DNA of 64,000 bases from Actinacidiphila acididurans. GTDB lineage: Bacteria; Actinomycetota; Actinomycetes; Streptomycetales; Streptomycetaceae. The notes under the pieces were generated by a model, which saw only the letters and a list, made by a program, of their open reading frames with translations, made no database searches and had not been told where the DNA came from. A program made the translations under genes and the position numbers. The stretch is taken from positions 161,314 to 225,313 of the forward strand of contig NZ_JADKYB010000015.1 of NCBI RefSeq assembly GCF_016918855.1, read 5' to 3'. This document shows positions 34,505 to 43,307 of this stretch, in pieces. How positions within the stretch are numbered: the first letter of the stretch is position 1; each line of letters begins with the position of its first letter.

Positions 34505-34639
34505 TCAGCGGGCCGGGGCTATTCCCGGACACAGCGCGCTGTTCACGCGCTGGAGATCGACGTGGCGGCGGAGCACCCGCAGCAGAAAGGAGAAGGAGCC
34601 GCGCGGGTACGAGGCGGCGCTCGCGCGTCGTGCGTGCAT
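34505..34639 (-). CDS. Short leader peptide with terminal cysteine upstream of the ABC operon
   Basis: 44 residues. It ends RRHVDLQRVNSALCP, close to the LxRRHxDLxRVASALC core of actinomycete 'putative leader peptides' that precede sulfur-compound or cysteine-related transport genes. Translation through the Cys codon would report cysteine supply and control the ABC operon 250 bp downstream. ATG at 34639 follows GGGGA. The link to cysteine is established for the peptide family; its use here is inference. Confidence 0.72.
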   Translation of the reverse strand: MHARRASAASYPRGSFSFLLRVLRRHVDLQRVNSALCPGIAPAR

Positions 34640-34685
34640 GTCCCCGTCCCCCCGCCTGTCCATGCCCCGTCGGGGCTCCGCGCTC

Positions 34686-34705
34686 ACGGGACGTCCGTGT
34701 CCCGT
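34686..34705. promoter_or_regulatory. Palindrome upstream of the leader peptide
   Basis: ACGGGAC (34686-34692) and GTCCCGT (34699-34705) form a perfect 7-bp inverted repeat with a 6-bp gap, about 50 bp upstream of the leader-peptide start on the minus strand. It is a plausible operator; no regulator is assigned. Confidence 0.4.
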
Positions 34706-34919
34706 CGGGTCGTCACCTGGAGCACCCCACCGCGGCGGAGGGTTGCCGGTCAGCCAGCCGTGACGCGGCGCTGACGCTCATCACCGCCGCCTACGCTATC
34801 CGCGGCGTGGCGGGACGACAATCCCCGGAAGGTGTGACGCCCGCCGGAACGGCCGGACCCACCCGGGCGTATTGCACCATGCGCAACGTCCGTTGCAGGC
34901 CGTGCGGTCAGCCGTCAGG

Positions 34920-35609
34920 ATGAGCCGCATGACGTCGGTCCTCGGCCTCGCCCCTGTCCTGCCCGTGGTCGTCCTGGAGGACGCGGACGACGCGGTGCCG
35001 CTGGCGCGGGCGCTGGTGGCGGGCGGGCTGCGGGCGGTCGAGATCACGCTGCGCACACCGGCCGCGCTGGCCGCGATCCAGGCGGTGGCCCACGAGGTGC
35101 CCGAGGCGGTCGTCGGGGCGGGTACGGTGCTGACGCCCGACCAGGTCGCCGCCGCGGGCGCGGCCGGGGCCCGGTTCCTGGTCTCCCCCGGCTCGACCGG
35201 GTCGCTGCTGGACGCGATGCGCGGCTCGGGGCTGCCGTTCCTGCCGGGCGTCGCCACCGCCTCCGAAGTGCTCGCACTGCTCGAACACGGCGTCACCGAC
35301 ATGAAGTTCTTCCCGGCCGAGGCGGCCGGCGGCGCCCGCTACCTCGCCGCGCTCGCCTCTCCCCTGCCCCGGGTCCGCTTCTGCCCCACCGGCGGCGTCA
35401 CCGCCGCCCTCGCCAAGGACTACCTCGCCCTGCCCAACGTCCCCTGTGTCGGCGGCACCTGGATGATCCCGCCCGCCGCCCTCCGCACCCATGACTGGCC
35501 CCGTATCACCGCGCTGGCCGCGGAGGCGGCCGCCCTGGTCCAGCCGGGAAAGCCCCCACCTGAATCCTTTACCGCCGACCGCCAACTGTCCTGGAAGCAC
35601 GGTCTCTGA
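34920..35609 (+). CDS. eda: KDPG/KHG aldolase
   Basis: 229 residues. AVEITLRTPAAL holds the catalytic Glu, VSPGSTGSLLDA and MKFFPAEAAGG the Schiff-base lysine region, and VGGTWMIPP the end of the barrel. The enzyme cleaves 2-keto-3-deoxy-6-phosphogluconate to pyruvate and glyceraldehyde 3-phosphate. ATG at 34929 has AGGA eight bases upstream and may be the true start. The last 15 residues are encoded by DNA repeated just after the gene. Confidence 0.9.
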   Translation: MSRMTSVLGLAPVLPVVVLEDADDAVPLARALVAGGLRAVEITLRTPAALAAIQAVAHEVPEAVVGAGTVLTPDQVAAAGAAGARFLVSPGSTGSLLDAMRGSGLPFLPGVATASEVLALLEHGVTDMKFFPAEAAGGARYLAALASPLPRVRFCPTGGVTAALAKDYLALPNVPCVGGTWMIPPAALRTHDWPRITALAAEAAALVQPGKPPPESFTADRQLSWKHGL

Positions 35610-35658
35610 ACGGACGAAGGGCACCCCGCCCGACCTGAATCCTTTACGGCCGACCGCC
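35558..35658. repeat. 26-bp direct repeat at the end of eda
   Basis: Two 26-bp copies with one mismatch, at 35558-35583 inside the 3' end of eda and at 35633-35658 after its stop, both start ACCTGAATCCTTTAC. They are 75 bp apart. On the minus strand they read GTAAAGGATTCAGGT. They may be regulator-binding or recombination sites. Confidence 0.6.
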
Positions 35659-35767
35659 GGCCCGCCCGGAAGGACGCCACCGGCCGCAGGGGGAGGAGCG
35701 GAACCTCCTCGAGCCCAACCCGCCCCCATGCGCCGCACAGAAAAAGCACAGCCTCACCCGGCCGAGC

Positions 35768-36433
35768 TCACCGCAGGTGCCCCGTGTCGTTGAGGTAGGC
35801 GACCCCCGCGTTCTCGTCGTCGTACAGGCTGACCGCCGAAAGAGAGGCCGGGGCGAGGTCCATCCGGAAGAGGGCGTCGGGCGGGGCGGCGAGGGCGAGC
35901 CGGAGCAGGGTCTTGATGGGGGTGACGTGGGAGACGACCAGGACGGTGTGCCCGGCGAAGCGGGTACGGAGCCGGTCCTGGGCGCCGCTGACCCGGCGGG
36001 TGACGTCGGCGAAGCTCTCGCCGCCCGGCGGGGGCACGTCGGAGGAGTCCAGCCAGGCGTCGAGCGCGGCCGGGTCGCGGTCGCGGGCCTCGGCGAAGGT
36101 CAGCCCCTCCCAGGCGCCGAAGTCCGTCTCGCGCAGGTCCTCCTCGACCTCGGGGACCAGTCCGAACCGGTCGGCCGCCACCTGGGCGGTCTGCCGGCAG
36201 CGGGCGAGCGGCGAGGTGACGACGGCGTGCACGGGCACCGCGCGCGCCGCCAGTGCGTCGGCGGCGCGTTCGGCCTGCCACCGGCCCTTCTCGGACAGCG
36301 CGGGGTCGGGCCCGCCGCTGCCCGAGAACCGCTTCTGCGCGGTCAGTTCGGTCTCGCCGTGCCGGAGCAGCACCAGCCGGGTCGTCCCCGAGGCCGCCGG
36401 GGCGGCCGGCGGGGGCGTCGCCGGGGAGGTCAC
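35768..36433 (-). CDS. Histidine phosphatase (phosphoglycerate-mutase-like)
   Basis: 221 residues. RLVLLRHGET holds the catalytic histidine, SPLARCRQTAQ the conserved arginine, and VVSHVTPIKTLL the second histidine of the histidine-phosphatase fold. In S. coelicolor the gene at this place (SCO2299) also carries an N-terminal RNase H domain; that domain is absent and there is no room for it, because GTG at 36433 overlaps the zinc-ribbon gene's TGA. Likely a CobC-like phosphatase. Confidence 0.88.
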   Translation of the reverse strand: MTSPATPPPAAPAASGTTRLVLLRHGETELTAQKRFSGSGGPDPALSEKGRWQAERAADALAARAVPVHAVVTSPLARCRQTAQVAADRFGLVPEVEEDLRETDFGAWEGLTFAEARDRDPAALDAWLDSSDVPPPGGESFADVTRRVSGAQDRLRTRFAGHTVLVVSHVTPIKTLLRLALAAPPDALFRMDLAPASLSAVSLYDDENAGVAYLNDTGHLR

Positions 36434-37173
36434 AGCCCGGACTCGGCGGTGCGCACCAGGATCCGGCCGCAGTTCTCGCAGCGTACGACCGCGTCGGCCG
36501 GCGCCGCCCGTACCTCGTTGAGCCCGGTGATGTTCAGCTCCAGCCGGCACCCCTCGCAGCGCTTCTGGAAGAGCCGGGCCGCGCCGACGCCGCCCTGCTG
36601 GGCGCGCAGCCGCTCGTAGAGCTTGAGCAGGTCGCCGGGCAGGCCCTCGGCCAGCGTCTCGCGCTCCTTGGCGACGGCGAAGCCCTCCGCGTCGATCTCC
36701 TGGAGGGCGGTGGCCTTGCGCTGCTCGGCCTCGGTGACCTTGGCCTCCAGCGAGGCGACGCGCTCGGCGAGTTCGGCGGCGCGCTGCTGGGCGGCCTCGC
36801 GCCGCTCCATGACCTCCAGGACCACGTCCTCCAGGTCGGACTGGCGGCGGGCCAGCGAGGCGATCTCGTGCTGGAGGTTCTCCAGGTCGCGCGGGGAGGT
36901 GACCTGGCCGGAGTCCAGCCGCTGCTGGTCGCGGGCGGCGCGCTTGCGCACCTGCTCCACGTCCTGCTCGGCCTTGGTCTGGTCGCGGGCGGTGTCGCCG
37001 TCCTCGGTCCGGGCGGCGACCAGCAGGTCGCGGAGCTGGGCGAGGTCGGCGCCGAGGCGTTCCAGCTCGGCGTGCTCGGGCAGGTGGGCGCGCCGGTGGT
37101 CGAGCTGCGCGATGCGCAAGTCGAGGGCCTGGACGTCGAGGAGTCGGATCTGGTCGGCGGGCGCGGCGTTCAG
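36430..37173 (-). CDS. C4-type zinc-ribbon coiled-coil protein
   Basis: 247 residues. A long coiled coil (about 10-170; VTSPRDLENLQHEIASLARR) is followed by a zinc ribbon with CEGC and CENC pairs near the end. This is the DUF164/C4-zinc-ribbon family of unknown function. The start appears to be CTG at 37173 (AGGAG upstream), overlapping the Nif3 stop; no ATG or GTG exists nearby in frame. Confidence 0.85.
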   Translation of the reverse strand: MNAAPADQIRLLDVQALDLRIAQLDHRRAHLPEHAELERLGADLAQLRDLLVAARTEDGDTARDQTKAEQDVEQVRKRAARDQQRLDSGQVTSPRDLENLQHEIASLARRQSDLEDVVLEVMERREAAQQRAAELAERVASLEAKVTEAEQRKATALQEIDAEGFAVAKERETLAEGLPGDLLKLYERLRAQQGGVGAARLFQKRCEGCRLELNITGLNEVRAAPADAVVRCENCGRILVRTAESGL

Positions 37174-38051
37174 CGGGGGGCTCCTGAGCTGGCTGAAGGG
37201 ACGGGAGACGTGGGCGTCGTGGAGGGCGCGTGGGCGGTCCACGGATCGGTGACGGTGTGCGAGACGTGGGTGCGCAGCGCCCAGCCGTGCCGGTCGGAGA
37301 TCTCGTCGAGCTGGCCCGCGGCCTGCTCGCACCAAGGCCATTCGGTGGCCCAGTGCGCGGCGTCCACCAGCGCGGGCGCTCCGGCCTGGCGGGCCTCGGA
37401 GGCCGGGTGGTGCCGCAGGTCGGCGGTGAGGAAGACGTCGACGCCGGCCGCTCGCACCTCGGCGAACAGGCTGTCGCCGGACCCGCCGCAGACCGCGACC
37501 GTACGGACCGGGGTGTCGGGGTCGCCGGCCACCCGCAGACCGCCCGCGGTACGGGGCAGGCCGTGCGCGGCGCGGGCGGCGAACTCCCGCAGCGGCAGCG
37601 GCGCCTCCAGCTCGCACAGCCGGCCCAGGCCCCGGCGGCCCTCGGGGTCGGTCGGGTCGGGCACCAGCGGGCCGGTGACCCGCAGGTCCACGGCGGCGGC
37701 GAGGGCGTCGGAGACGCCGGGGTCGGCGCGGTCGGCGTTGGTGTGCGCCACCAGCAGGGCGACGCCGCCGCGGATCAGGGTGTGCACGACGCGGCCCTTG
37801 AAGCCGGCCGCGCCGAGCGGCGCCACCGTGGTCGTACCGCGCAGGTAGAGGGGGTGGTGGGTGACCAGCAGGTCGGCGCCGAGCCGGATCGCCTCGTCGG
37901 CGACCTCCGGCACCGGGTCGACGGCGAACAGCACGCGCGTGACCTCGGCGTCCGGGTCGCCGCACACCAGGCCCACGGCGTCCCACGGCTCGGCCAGCTC
38001 CGGGGGCCAGAGGGCGTCGAGGGCGGCGATGACGTCGGACACGGTAGGCAC
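37170..38051 (-). CDS. Nif3-like dinuclear metal-center protein
   Basis: 293 residues. THHPLYLRG near residue 68, AHTNADRAD, and the later ADLRHHPASEA and HWATEWP segments supply the metal-binding His/Glu residues of the NIF3/YbgI family. GTG at 38051 begins VPTVSDVIAALD, the usual N-terminus. Function unclear even in model organisms. Co-transcribed with the zinc-ribbon and phosphatase genes, an order conserved in Streptomyces. Confidence 0.9.
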   Translation of the reverse strand: MPTVSDVIAALDALWPPELAEPWDAVGLVCGDPDAEVTRVLFAVDPVPEVADEAIRLGADLLVTHHPLYLRGTTTVAPLGAAGFKGRVVHTLIRGGVALLVAHTNADRADPGVSDALAAAVDLRVTGPLVPDPTDPEGRRGLGRLCELEAPLPLREFAARAAHGLPRTAGGLRVAGDPDTPVRTVAVCGGSGDSLFAEVRAAGVDVFLTADLRHHPASEARQAGAPALVDAAHWATEWPWCEQAAGQLDEISDRHGWALRTHVSHTVTDPWTAHAPSTTPTSPVPSASSGAPR

Positions 38052-38238
38052 GGAAGGAAGATTACCCGGCTCGCGGTGCGGTGTGCGGAGCCCGCGGGGC
38101 GCCGGGGCAGCGGAGCACACCCGTGGGGGCGGCGCGGGCGAATCGCCGCACCTCTCACCCTTATGCGTGAACCGTCCCCACTCGCGTTGATCGTCCGGAC
38201 GTGCGAAACCTAGCGTCTGCGGCGGAGGTGACCCATCG

Positions 38239-39468
38239 ATGACCGTGACCGCCGAACGGGCCCCGGCCCGGCACACCACGGGAAGCGGCGGGGCCGGCGA
38301 CTGGCCCGGGCCGCTGCGGGACACGCACAGCGCCCGGGTGCTGTTCGCCGGGCCGGCGCAGGGGGAGCTTCACGGGCGGGCGGTGTGCCGTACGGGCTTC
38401 GCCGTCGCCGCCGACGGCTCCTACGCGGCCTGCCTGGCCGAGGCGTCCGGGTCCGGCGGGCGGTGGTTCGCCGAGCGGTGGACGCTGAGCGGGCCGGAGC
38501 CGTACGCCGTGCCGCTGCCGGGGGCGCAACCGGAAGAGGTGAGCGCGAAGGTGCTGCCGCTGTCCGACGGCCGGGTGCTGCTGATGCGACGCTTGGCCGA
38601 CCGGCACGACGTGGTGCTGCTCCATCCGGCCGGCCCGGGCACCGCCGAGGTGCCGGTGTGCTCGCTGCCCGGTACGGATGTACGGCTGCTGCCGCCGTCC
38701 CCCGCCGCCGGTTCCGCCTTCGCGCTGGTGCCCGGGCCGGCCGGCGGCACCGAGATCCGGCAGGTGCACGGCCCCGGCGGGCCGGTCCGGGTCGCCGCCG
38801 TGGCCGGCCGCTGTACCGGCGGGGTATGGCTGGACCGTACCGGCCGGTTCCTGGCGGTGGACCGCGAGCGCGACGGCCGTACGAAGACGGTTGCCGTGGA
38901 CCTGCACACCGGCGAGGTGACCGACCTGCTGCGGATCACCGAGGACAGCGACGACCGCCTGCTGCTGGCCGAGCCGGACAGCGGACTCCTGGTGCTGCGC
39001 AGCGACGCGACCGGGACCTCCCGGCTCGGCTGGGGAGTGCTCGGCAGCGGCGCACCCGTCCGCTTCCCCGACAGCCTCCGCCCGGACGGCCTCCTGCTCA
39101 CCCCGGTCGCCGCGTCCCCCGGACACGGCCTCGCCCTCGTCGCCCTGCGCGCGGGGGCCCCTGGCGGCGCGGAATCCCTCGCCCTCTGGCGCCCGGGCGC
39201 CGGCCGCCCGAACTGGCGCCCCGCCCCCGCCGGCTGGCTCGGCCCCACCGCCCTCTGGCTCCCCGACACCCCGCTTCGGCTCCCCTTTTCCCTGCCCGAC
39301 GGTTCCCTCGCCCTCGCCTCCTACGATGCGCCTTCTGTGTGCCCGCCAGCCCCCGCGGGGGCGCCGCAATCCACTGCGGTGCGCGCTCCCGTCACTCCCG
39401 TGACCCGCACGGCGGAGGTCCTCCCCCTCCAGGACGCGCCTTTGCCTCGCGGGGACGCGAGGGCGTAG
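38239..39468 (+). CDS. Predicted beta-propeller protein, Streptomyces core
   Basis: 409 residues. Repeated blocks of the form 'GRVLLMRRL ... VLLHPAG', 'GGVWLDRTGRFLAVDRE', 'DDRLLLAEPDSGLLVLRSD' suggest a beta-propeller without a known catalytic motif. No signal peptide is apparent, so it is probably cytoplasmic. ATG at 38239 starts MTVTAERAPARHTTG. The C-terminal 60 residues become Pro/Ala-rich and run into the repeat region, so the original end may lie earlier. Confidence 0.7.
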   Translation: MTVTAERAPARHTTGSGGAGDWPGPLRDTHSARVLFAGPAQGELHGRAVCRTGFAVAADGSYAACLAEASGSGGRWFAERWTLSGPEPYAVPLPGAQPEEVSAKVLPLSDGRVLLMRRLADRHDVVLLHPAGPGTAEVPVCSLPGTDVRLLPPSPAAGSAFALVPGPAGGTEIRQVHGPGGPVRVAAVAGRCTGGVWLDRTGRFLAVDRERDGRTKTVAVDLHTGEVTDLLRITEDSDDRLLLAEPDSGLLVLRSDATGTSRLGWGVLGSGAPVRFPDSLRPDGLLLTPVAASPGHGLALVALRAGAPGGAESLALWRPGAGRPNWRPAPAGWLGPTALWLPDTPLRLPFSLPDGSLALASYDAPSVCPPAPAGAPQSTAVRAPVTPVTRTAEVLPLQDAPLPRGDARA

Positions 39469-39476
39469 TCGCTACG

Positions 39477-40040
39477 CGGCCGGTGGTCCGGATACGGCAG
39501 CGGTTGCCCCTTGGGGCGGTGGCGACCCGCGGCCCAGTGGTCGGCTTGTCACGCCCACGCGGCGCCAGCCGCATATCAACTACAGCCCCGCGCCCCTGCG
39601 GGGCACTACAGGCGAACCGCCCGCCGCCAGGCGGGCCCTGGAGAACCCCCGGGCGAACCGGGCCCCTGCGGAGTGCGGGTTCGCCGGGAGCGCCCCAAAG
39701 GGGCGCGGGGAACTGCGCGAGCAACCACGGACGGCCGGTGGTCCGGACACGACAGCAACAACCCCATTGGGCCGGTGGCGACCCGCGCCCCGGAATGGGG
39801 CGGGTCGCGCCCACGCGGCGCCAGCCGCATATCGACCACAGCCTCGCGCCCCTGGGCGTTCCCGGCGAGCCCCGCGGCGCAGCCGCAACCCGGGGCACTC
39901 CCGGCGAACCCGACCACCGCCAAGCGGGGCCCGGGCACTCCCGGCGAGCCCCTCCCGGACAGGTGGAACTGGAGTACTCCGGGCGAACCGGAGCAGGCGA
40001 ACGCAAGTGCCGAGGTGGCCCCGGAGCCGCCGTACCCGGA
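39477..40040. repeat. Dispersed mosaic repeat, copy 1 (two tandem segments)
   Basis: Two related segments (about 39477-39735 and 39735-40000) share modules: CCGGTGGTCCGGA, GGTGGCGACCCGCG, GCGGCGCCAGCCGCATATC, a GCGCCCC/GGGGCGC hairpin with GGGGAACTGCGCG, and repeated GGCGAACC. The modules recur elsewhere in this window. They are probably non-coding; the frames across them are low-complexity. See the finding on the repeat family. Confidence 0.8.
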
Positions 40041-40134
40041 GGGAGGCGTCATACGTACGTCGATAGACTCACCCACGATCTTGCCCCGGCTCCGGCGCGG
40101 GGCCGTACGTGATTCCAGGGGGATAGCAGAACGT

Positions 40135-40263
40135 ATGTCCGACGCACATGAGAACGAGCACATGACCGACGACGCGGCCGGCCGTCACCGCGGCCCGGCC
40201 TCGCCGGAGGAGCCCGAGGCGGGTCAGCCGCACGGCCGCCACCGGCGCCCCGCGGACGACTGA
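40135..40263 (+). CDS. Small acidic-basic protein, conserved in Streptomyces
   Basis: 42 residues (MSDAHENEHMTDDAAGRHRG ... RRPADD) with a purine-rich GGGGGAT upstream. It is too short for a fold and is probably unstructured; function unknown. Confidence 0.45.
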   Translation: MSDAHENEHMTDDAAGRHRGPASPEEPEAGQPHGRHRRPADD

Positions 40264-40410
40264 CCGGTCGCCCGCACCCCGCACGACCCTTCCGTCCCCG
40301 GGCGGCCCGTGACAAATGTCCTGGCCGCCCGGGGACAGTCGTCTCTGGCTGCGGACGGCGGCAGACCCGTAACGTGCGGCCCATAGGCACGAACGGTGAC
40401 GGGGGCCGTG

Positions 40411-41742
40411 ATGAGCGAGGCGAGGGCACGCCAGGGGACACGTACAAGGGCGGACGGCAGGGCGGTACGGGTCGGGTTCGCGAGTCTGCTGCGGGCTGCC
40501 GAAGGCGACGGAGGAAACGGGCCCGCGAGGGAACCGGAGGACGAGCGGTGCCGCACGTCGCGGTGGCGGCGGGGCGCGGCGGACTTCGACCGGGAGATCG
40601 AGCACCTGAAGGGGCCGGACAGCGGCGCGCTGATCCCGTGGCTGCTGATGGTGATCGGCCCGGCCACCGACATCGCGCAGGGCGAGGTCGCCCATCCGTG
40701 GCCGGCCGCGGCCGGGCTGCTGGCGGTGTGCGTGCTGTACGTGGCGATGTGCCGTGCGGCGTTCGCCGAGCGGTGGCGGGACACCCGGGTGCCGGTGCGG
40801 CTGCTGGCCGGACTGGCGGTCACCGCGCTGACCCTGGCGATCGCGTACGGCGGCAACTTCCTGCTGCTGTTCGTGCTGGTCTCGCTCGGCGTGGGCAGCG
40901 TCGCGGACAGCCGCCGCCGGCTGGGCCTGATGCTGGCGCCGCTGAGCGCCACCGCGGGTACGGTCGCGAGCCTGCACCACGAGGGCTTCTGGTCCACCGC
41001 GAGCCTGGCCTACGGCACGTTCTTGTCCGGGCTGGTGGTCTCGGTGATCATCACCCTTTTCCACGCGGTGGCCCAGCTCAAGGCCACCCGGCAGGAGCTG
41101 GCGCGGGCGGCGGTGGCGCAGGAGCGGCTGAGGTTCTCCCGCGACCTGCACGATCTGCTCGGCCACACCCTGTCCGTGGTGGTGGTCAAGTCGGAGGCCG
41201 CCCGCCGGCTCGCCCCGCGCGACCTGGACGCGGCGCTGTGCCAGGTCGCCGACATCGAGGCGGTGGGCCGGCAGGCGCTCACCGAGATCCGCGAGGCGGT
41301 GACCGGCTACCGCGAGGGGAGCCTGGCCACCGAACTGGACCGGGCCCGTTCCGCGCTGGCGGCCTCCGACATCGAGCTGACCGTGCAGGAGTCCGGCCCG
41401 CCGCTGCCGCCGCAGACCGAGGCGCTGCTCGGCTGGGTGGTCCGGGAGGGCGTCACCAACGTCGTACGGCACAGCGGCGCGACGCGTGCCCGGATCGAGT
41501 TGCGCACCGAGGCCGGCCGGGCCCGGCTGACCGTCACCGACAACGGCCGCGGGCCCGCCGCCCCAGCCGGAACCGGCGTCGGAACCGGGCTCGCCACCGC
41601 CGTCCGCCCCCGTACCGGTACGGGCACGGGCCTGCGCGGCCTCACCGAACGCCTCGCCGCGGCCGGCGGCTCCCTCGACGCCGCCCCGGCCCCGGGCGGC
41701 GGGTTCCGCCTCACCGCGGTCCTTCCGGTGGAGGAGCGGTAG
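40411..41742 (+). CDS. DesK-like sensor histidine kinase
   Basis: 443 residues. Five or six membrane segments (about 75-210) precede the kinase core: H-box FSRDLHDLLGHTLS with His247, then the ATPase N-box VVREGVTNVVRHS and G-box TVTDNGRG. The HisKA_3 family phosphorylates a LuxR-type regulator. ATG at 40411 is preferred; a GTG at 40396 is possible. Its partner follows at 41913. Confidence 0.92.
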   Translation: MSEARARQGTRTRADGRAVRVGFASLLRAAEGDGGNGPAREPEDERCRTSRWRRGAADFDREIEHLKGPDSGALIPWLLMVIGPATDIAQGEVAHPWPAAAGLLAVCVLYVAMCRAAFAERWRDTRVPVRLLAGLAVTALTLAIAYGGNFLLLFVLVSLGVGSVADSRRRLGLMLAPLSATAGTVASLHHEGFWSTASLAYGTFLSGLVVSVIITLFHAVAQLKATRQELARAAVAQERLRFSRDLHDLLGHTLSVVVVKSEAARRLAPRDLDAALCQVADIEAVGRQALTEIREAVTGYREGSLATELDRARSALAASDIELTVQESGPPLPPQTEALLGWVVREGVTNVVRHSGATRARIELRTEAGRARLTVTDNGRGPAAPAGTGVGTGLATAVRPRTGTGTGLRGLTERLAAAGGSLDAAPAPGGGFRLTAVLPVEER

Positions 41743-41912
41743 CCGGGGCTCGCCCGTCAGTACCCCCGCGGCTGGGGCATGCCGAGGCCGAAGACTCCCG
41801 GGGGAGGAGCGGTGCCGGCCGCGTACCCGACGCGAACCCGCGCCCCCCGTTGCTCCCGCCCTACCCTTGCCCCATGGGTGAGCGCCCGGGCCACGAGCCG
41901 CCCGCAGAACGG

Positions 41913-42533
41913 ATGCCGTCCGCAGCAAAGACAAAGGTGCTGCTCGCCGAGGACCAGGGGATGATGCGCGGGGCGCTGGCGCTGCTGCTTGACCTGGAGG
42001 ACGACATCGAGGTCGTCGCGCAGGTGGCGGCGGGCGACCGGATCGTGGCGGAGGCGCTGGCGGTGCGGCCCGACGTGGCGCTGCTGGACATCGAACTGCC
42101 CGGCCGCAGCGGGCTGGACGCGGCGGCGGAACTGCGCGAGGAGCTGCCCTCGTGCCAGGTGCTCATCCTCACCACCTTCGGCCGGCCCGGCTATCTGCGC
42201 CGGGCGATGGAGGCGGGCGCGGCGGGCTTCCTGGTCAAGGACGGGCCGGTGGAGGAACTGGCCGGCGCGATACGGCGGGTGCTGCGCGGCGAGCGGGTGA
42301 TCGATCCGGCGCTGGCCGCGGCGGCCTTGAGCGCGGGCCCGAGCCCGCTCACCCGGCGCGAGCAGGACGTGCTCAACGCGGCGGCCGACGGCGCCACCGT
42401 GGCCGACATCGCGTCCCGCGTCCTCCTGTCCGAGTCCACGGTCCGCAACTACCTGTCGGCCGCGATCGGCAAGACGGGCACCCGCAACCGGATGGAAGCG
42501 GTCCGCGCCGCCCGCCGCAACGGCTGGCTGTAG
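41913..42533 (+). CDS. DesR-like response regulator
   Basis: 206 residues. The receiver domain has the acidic pair near 13-14, phospho-accepting Asp59 (VALLDIELPG) and Lys in GFLVKDG. The C-terminal LuxR HTH is ADIASRVLLSESTVRNYL. ATG at 41913 gives the usual short N-terminus; an in-frame ATG at 41874 adds 13 residues. With the kinase gene upstream it forms a two-component system, probably for membrane or envelope conditions. Confidence 0.92.
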   Translation: MPSAAKTKVLLAEDQGMMRGALALLLDLEDDIEVVAQVAAGDRIVAEALAVRPDVALLDIELPGRSGLDAAAELREELPSCQVLILTTFGRPGYLRRAMEAGAAGFLVKDGPVEELAGAIRRVLRGERVIDPALAAAALSAGPSPLTRREQDVLNAAADGATVADIASRVLLSESTVRNYLSAAIGKTGTRNRMEAVRAARRNGWL

Positions 42534-42541
42534 GCCCCGCC

Positions 42542-43204
42542 CTAGTCCGCGTCCCCCGAGGCCGTGGCGGTGAGTCCGATCGCGGTGGCCGCGAGCAGCC
42601 GCTCCAGCCGCGGGGCGAAGTCGAGCGCGACGTGGCCCCAGCGCGGCACCTGCTCGTACAGGCTCGCGAGGGTGGGGGTGGGGTGGGACACCTGCCACAG
42701 GCCGGCGGCCAGGACGACCGCCACCGCCAGCAGGCTCTCGATCTGCTCGGCGGTCATGTCGCTGGCGCGGTCGAGTGCGGTCACGATCTCGTCGTGGGCG
42801 GCGAAGGCGTTGGCCTTGTAGCGGCGGGCCCGTTCGATGTCGACGTCGCCCTCGAGGCTCAGCGGGACGTGGGTCAGCAGATCGCAGAACACCGGTAGCG
42901 CCGCCAGGCTCGTGCTGATCACCGCCGCGGTCCGCGTCGCCCCGAGCCCGGTGCGGCCCTCGGTCCCGGCCTTGATCGCGTCACGCCATTGGCCCCATCC
43001 CCGCTCGGCGAGTTCCAGCAGCAGTTCCTCCTTGCTGGCGTAGTACCGCCGCACGCCCGTGCGGTGCAGGCCGGCCCGCTCGGTGACCGGCGCCAGCGTG
43101 ACGTACCGGACGCCGCCGAGCTCGAGCGCCAGCGCCTCCGCCGCTTCCAGCAGGGCTTCCGCGCGACGTGCCTTGTCCTCGACCGACCGGGCTCTTTGAT
43201 GCAT
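42542..43204 (-). CDS. TetR-family repressor
   Basis: 220 residues. The HTH is at about 20-65 (VTLAPVTERAGLHRTGVRRYY). The rest is a helical ligand-binding domain. It is divergent from the oxidoreductase gene, and two matching operators lie in the shared 103-bp gap. It most likely represses its neighbour and itself. Confidence 0.92.
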   Translation of the reverse strand: MHQRARSVEDKARRAEALLEAAEALALELGGVRYVTLAPVTERAGLHRTGVRRYYASKEELLLELAERGWGQWRDAIKAGTEGRTGLGATRTAAVISTSLAALPVFCDLLTHVPLSLEGDVDIERARRYKANAFAAHDEIVTALDRASDMTAEQIESLLAVAVVLAAGLWQVSHPTPTLASLYEQVPRWGHVALDFAPRLERLLAATAIGLTATASGDAD

Positions 43205-43213
43205 GGCTCCAAG

Positions 43214-43237
43214 ATAACGCACCCCGGGATGCGCTAT
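43214..43237. promoter_or_regulatory. TetR operator 1
   Basis: ATAACGCA (43214-43221), 8 bp, TGCGCTAT (43230-43237). An inverted repeat ten bases upstream of the repressor start, so it would block the repressor's own promoter. Confidence 0.75.
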
Positions 43238-43262
43238 CCCTTCTCGCGTGCTACGGTCAGAA

Positions 43263-43286
43263 TTAACGCATCACGACGTGCGTTAT
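43263..43286. promoter_or_regulatory. TetR operator 2
   Basis: TTAACGCA (43263-43270), 8 bp, TGCGTTAT (43279-43286). It shares spacing and half-sites with operator 1 and lies just upstream of the oxidoreductase gene. Confidence 0.8.
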
Positions 43287-43307
43287 CCACATCCGAAGGG
43301 AACCACC

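Noticed and set aside
38385..40112. 575-residue plus frame over the beta-propeller gene and repeat region
   Set aside because: Arg/Pro-rich alternate frame of the real gene and of mosaic repeats.
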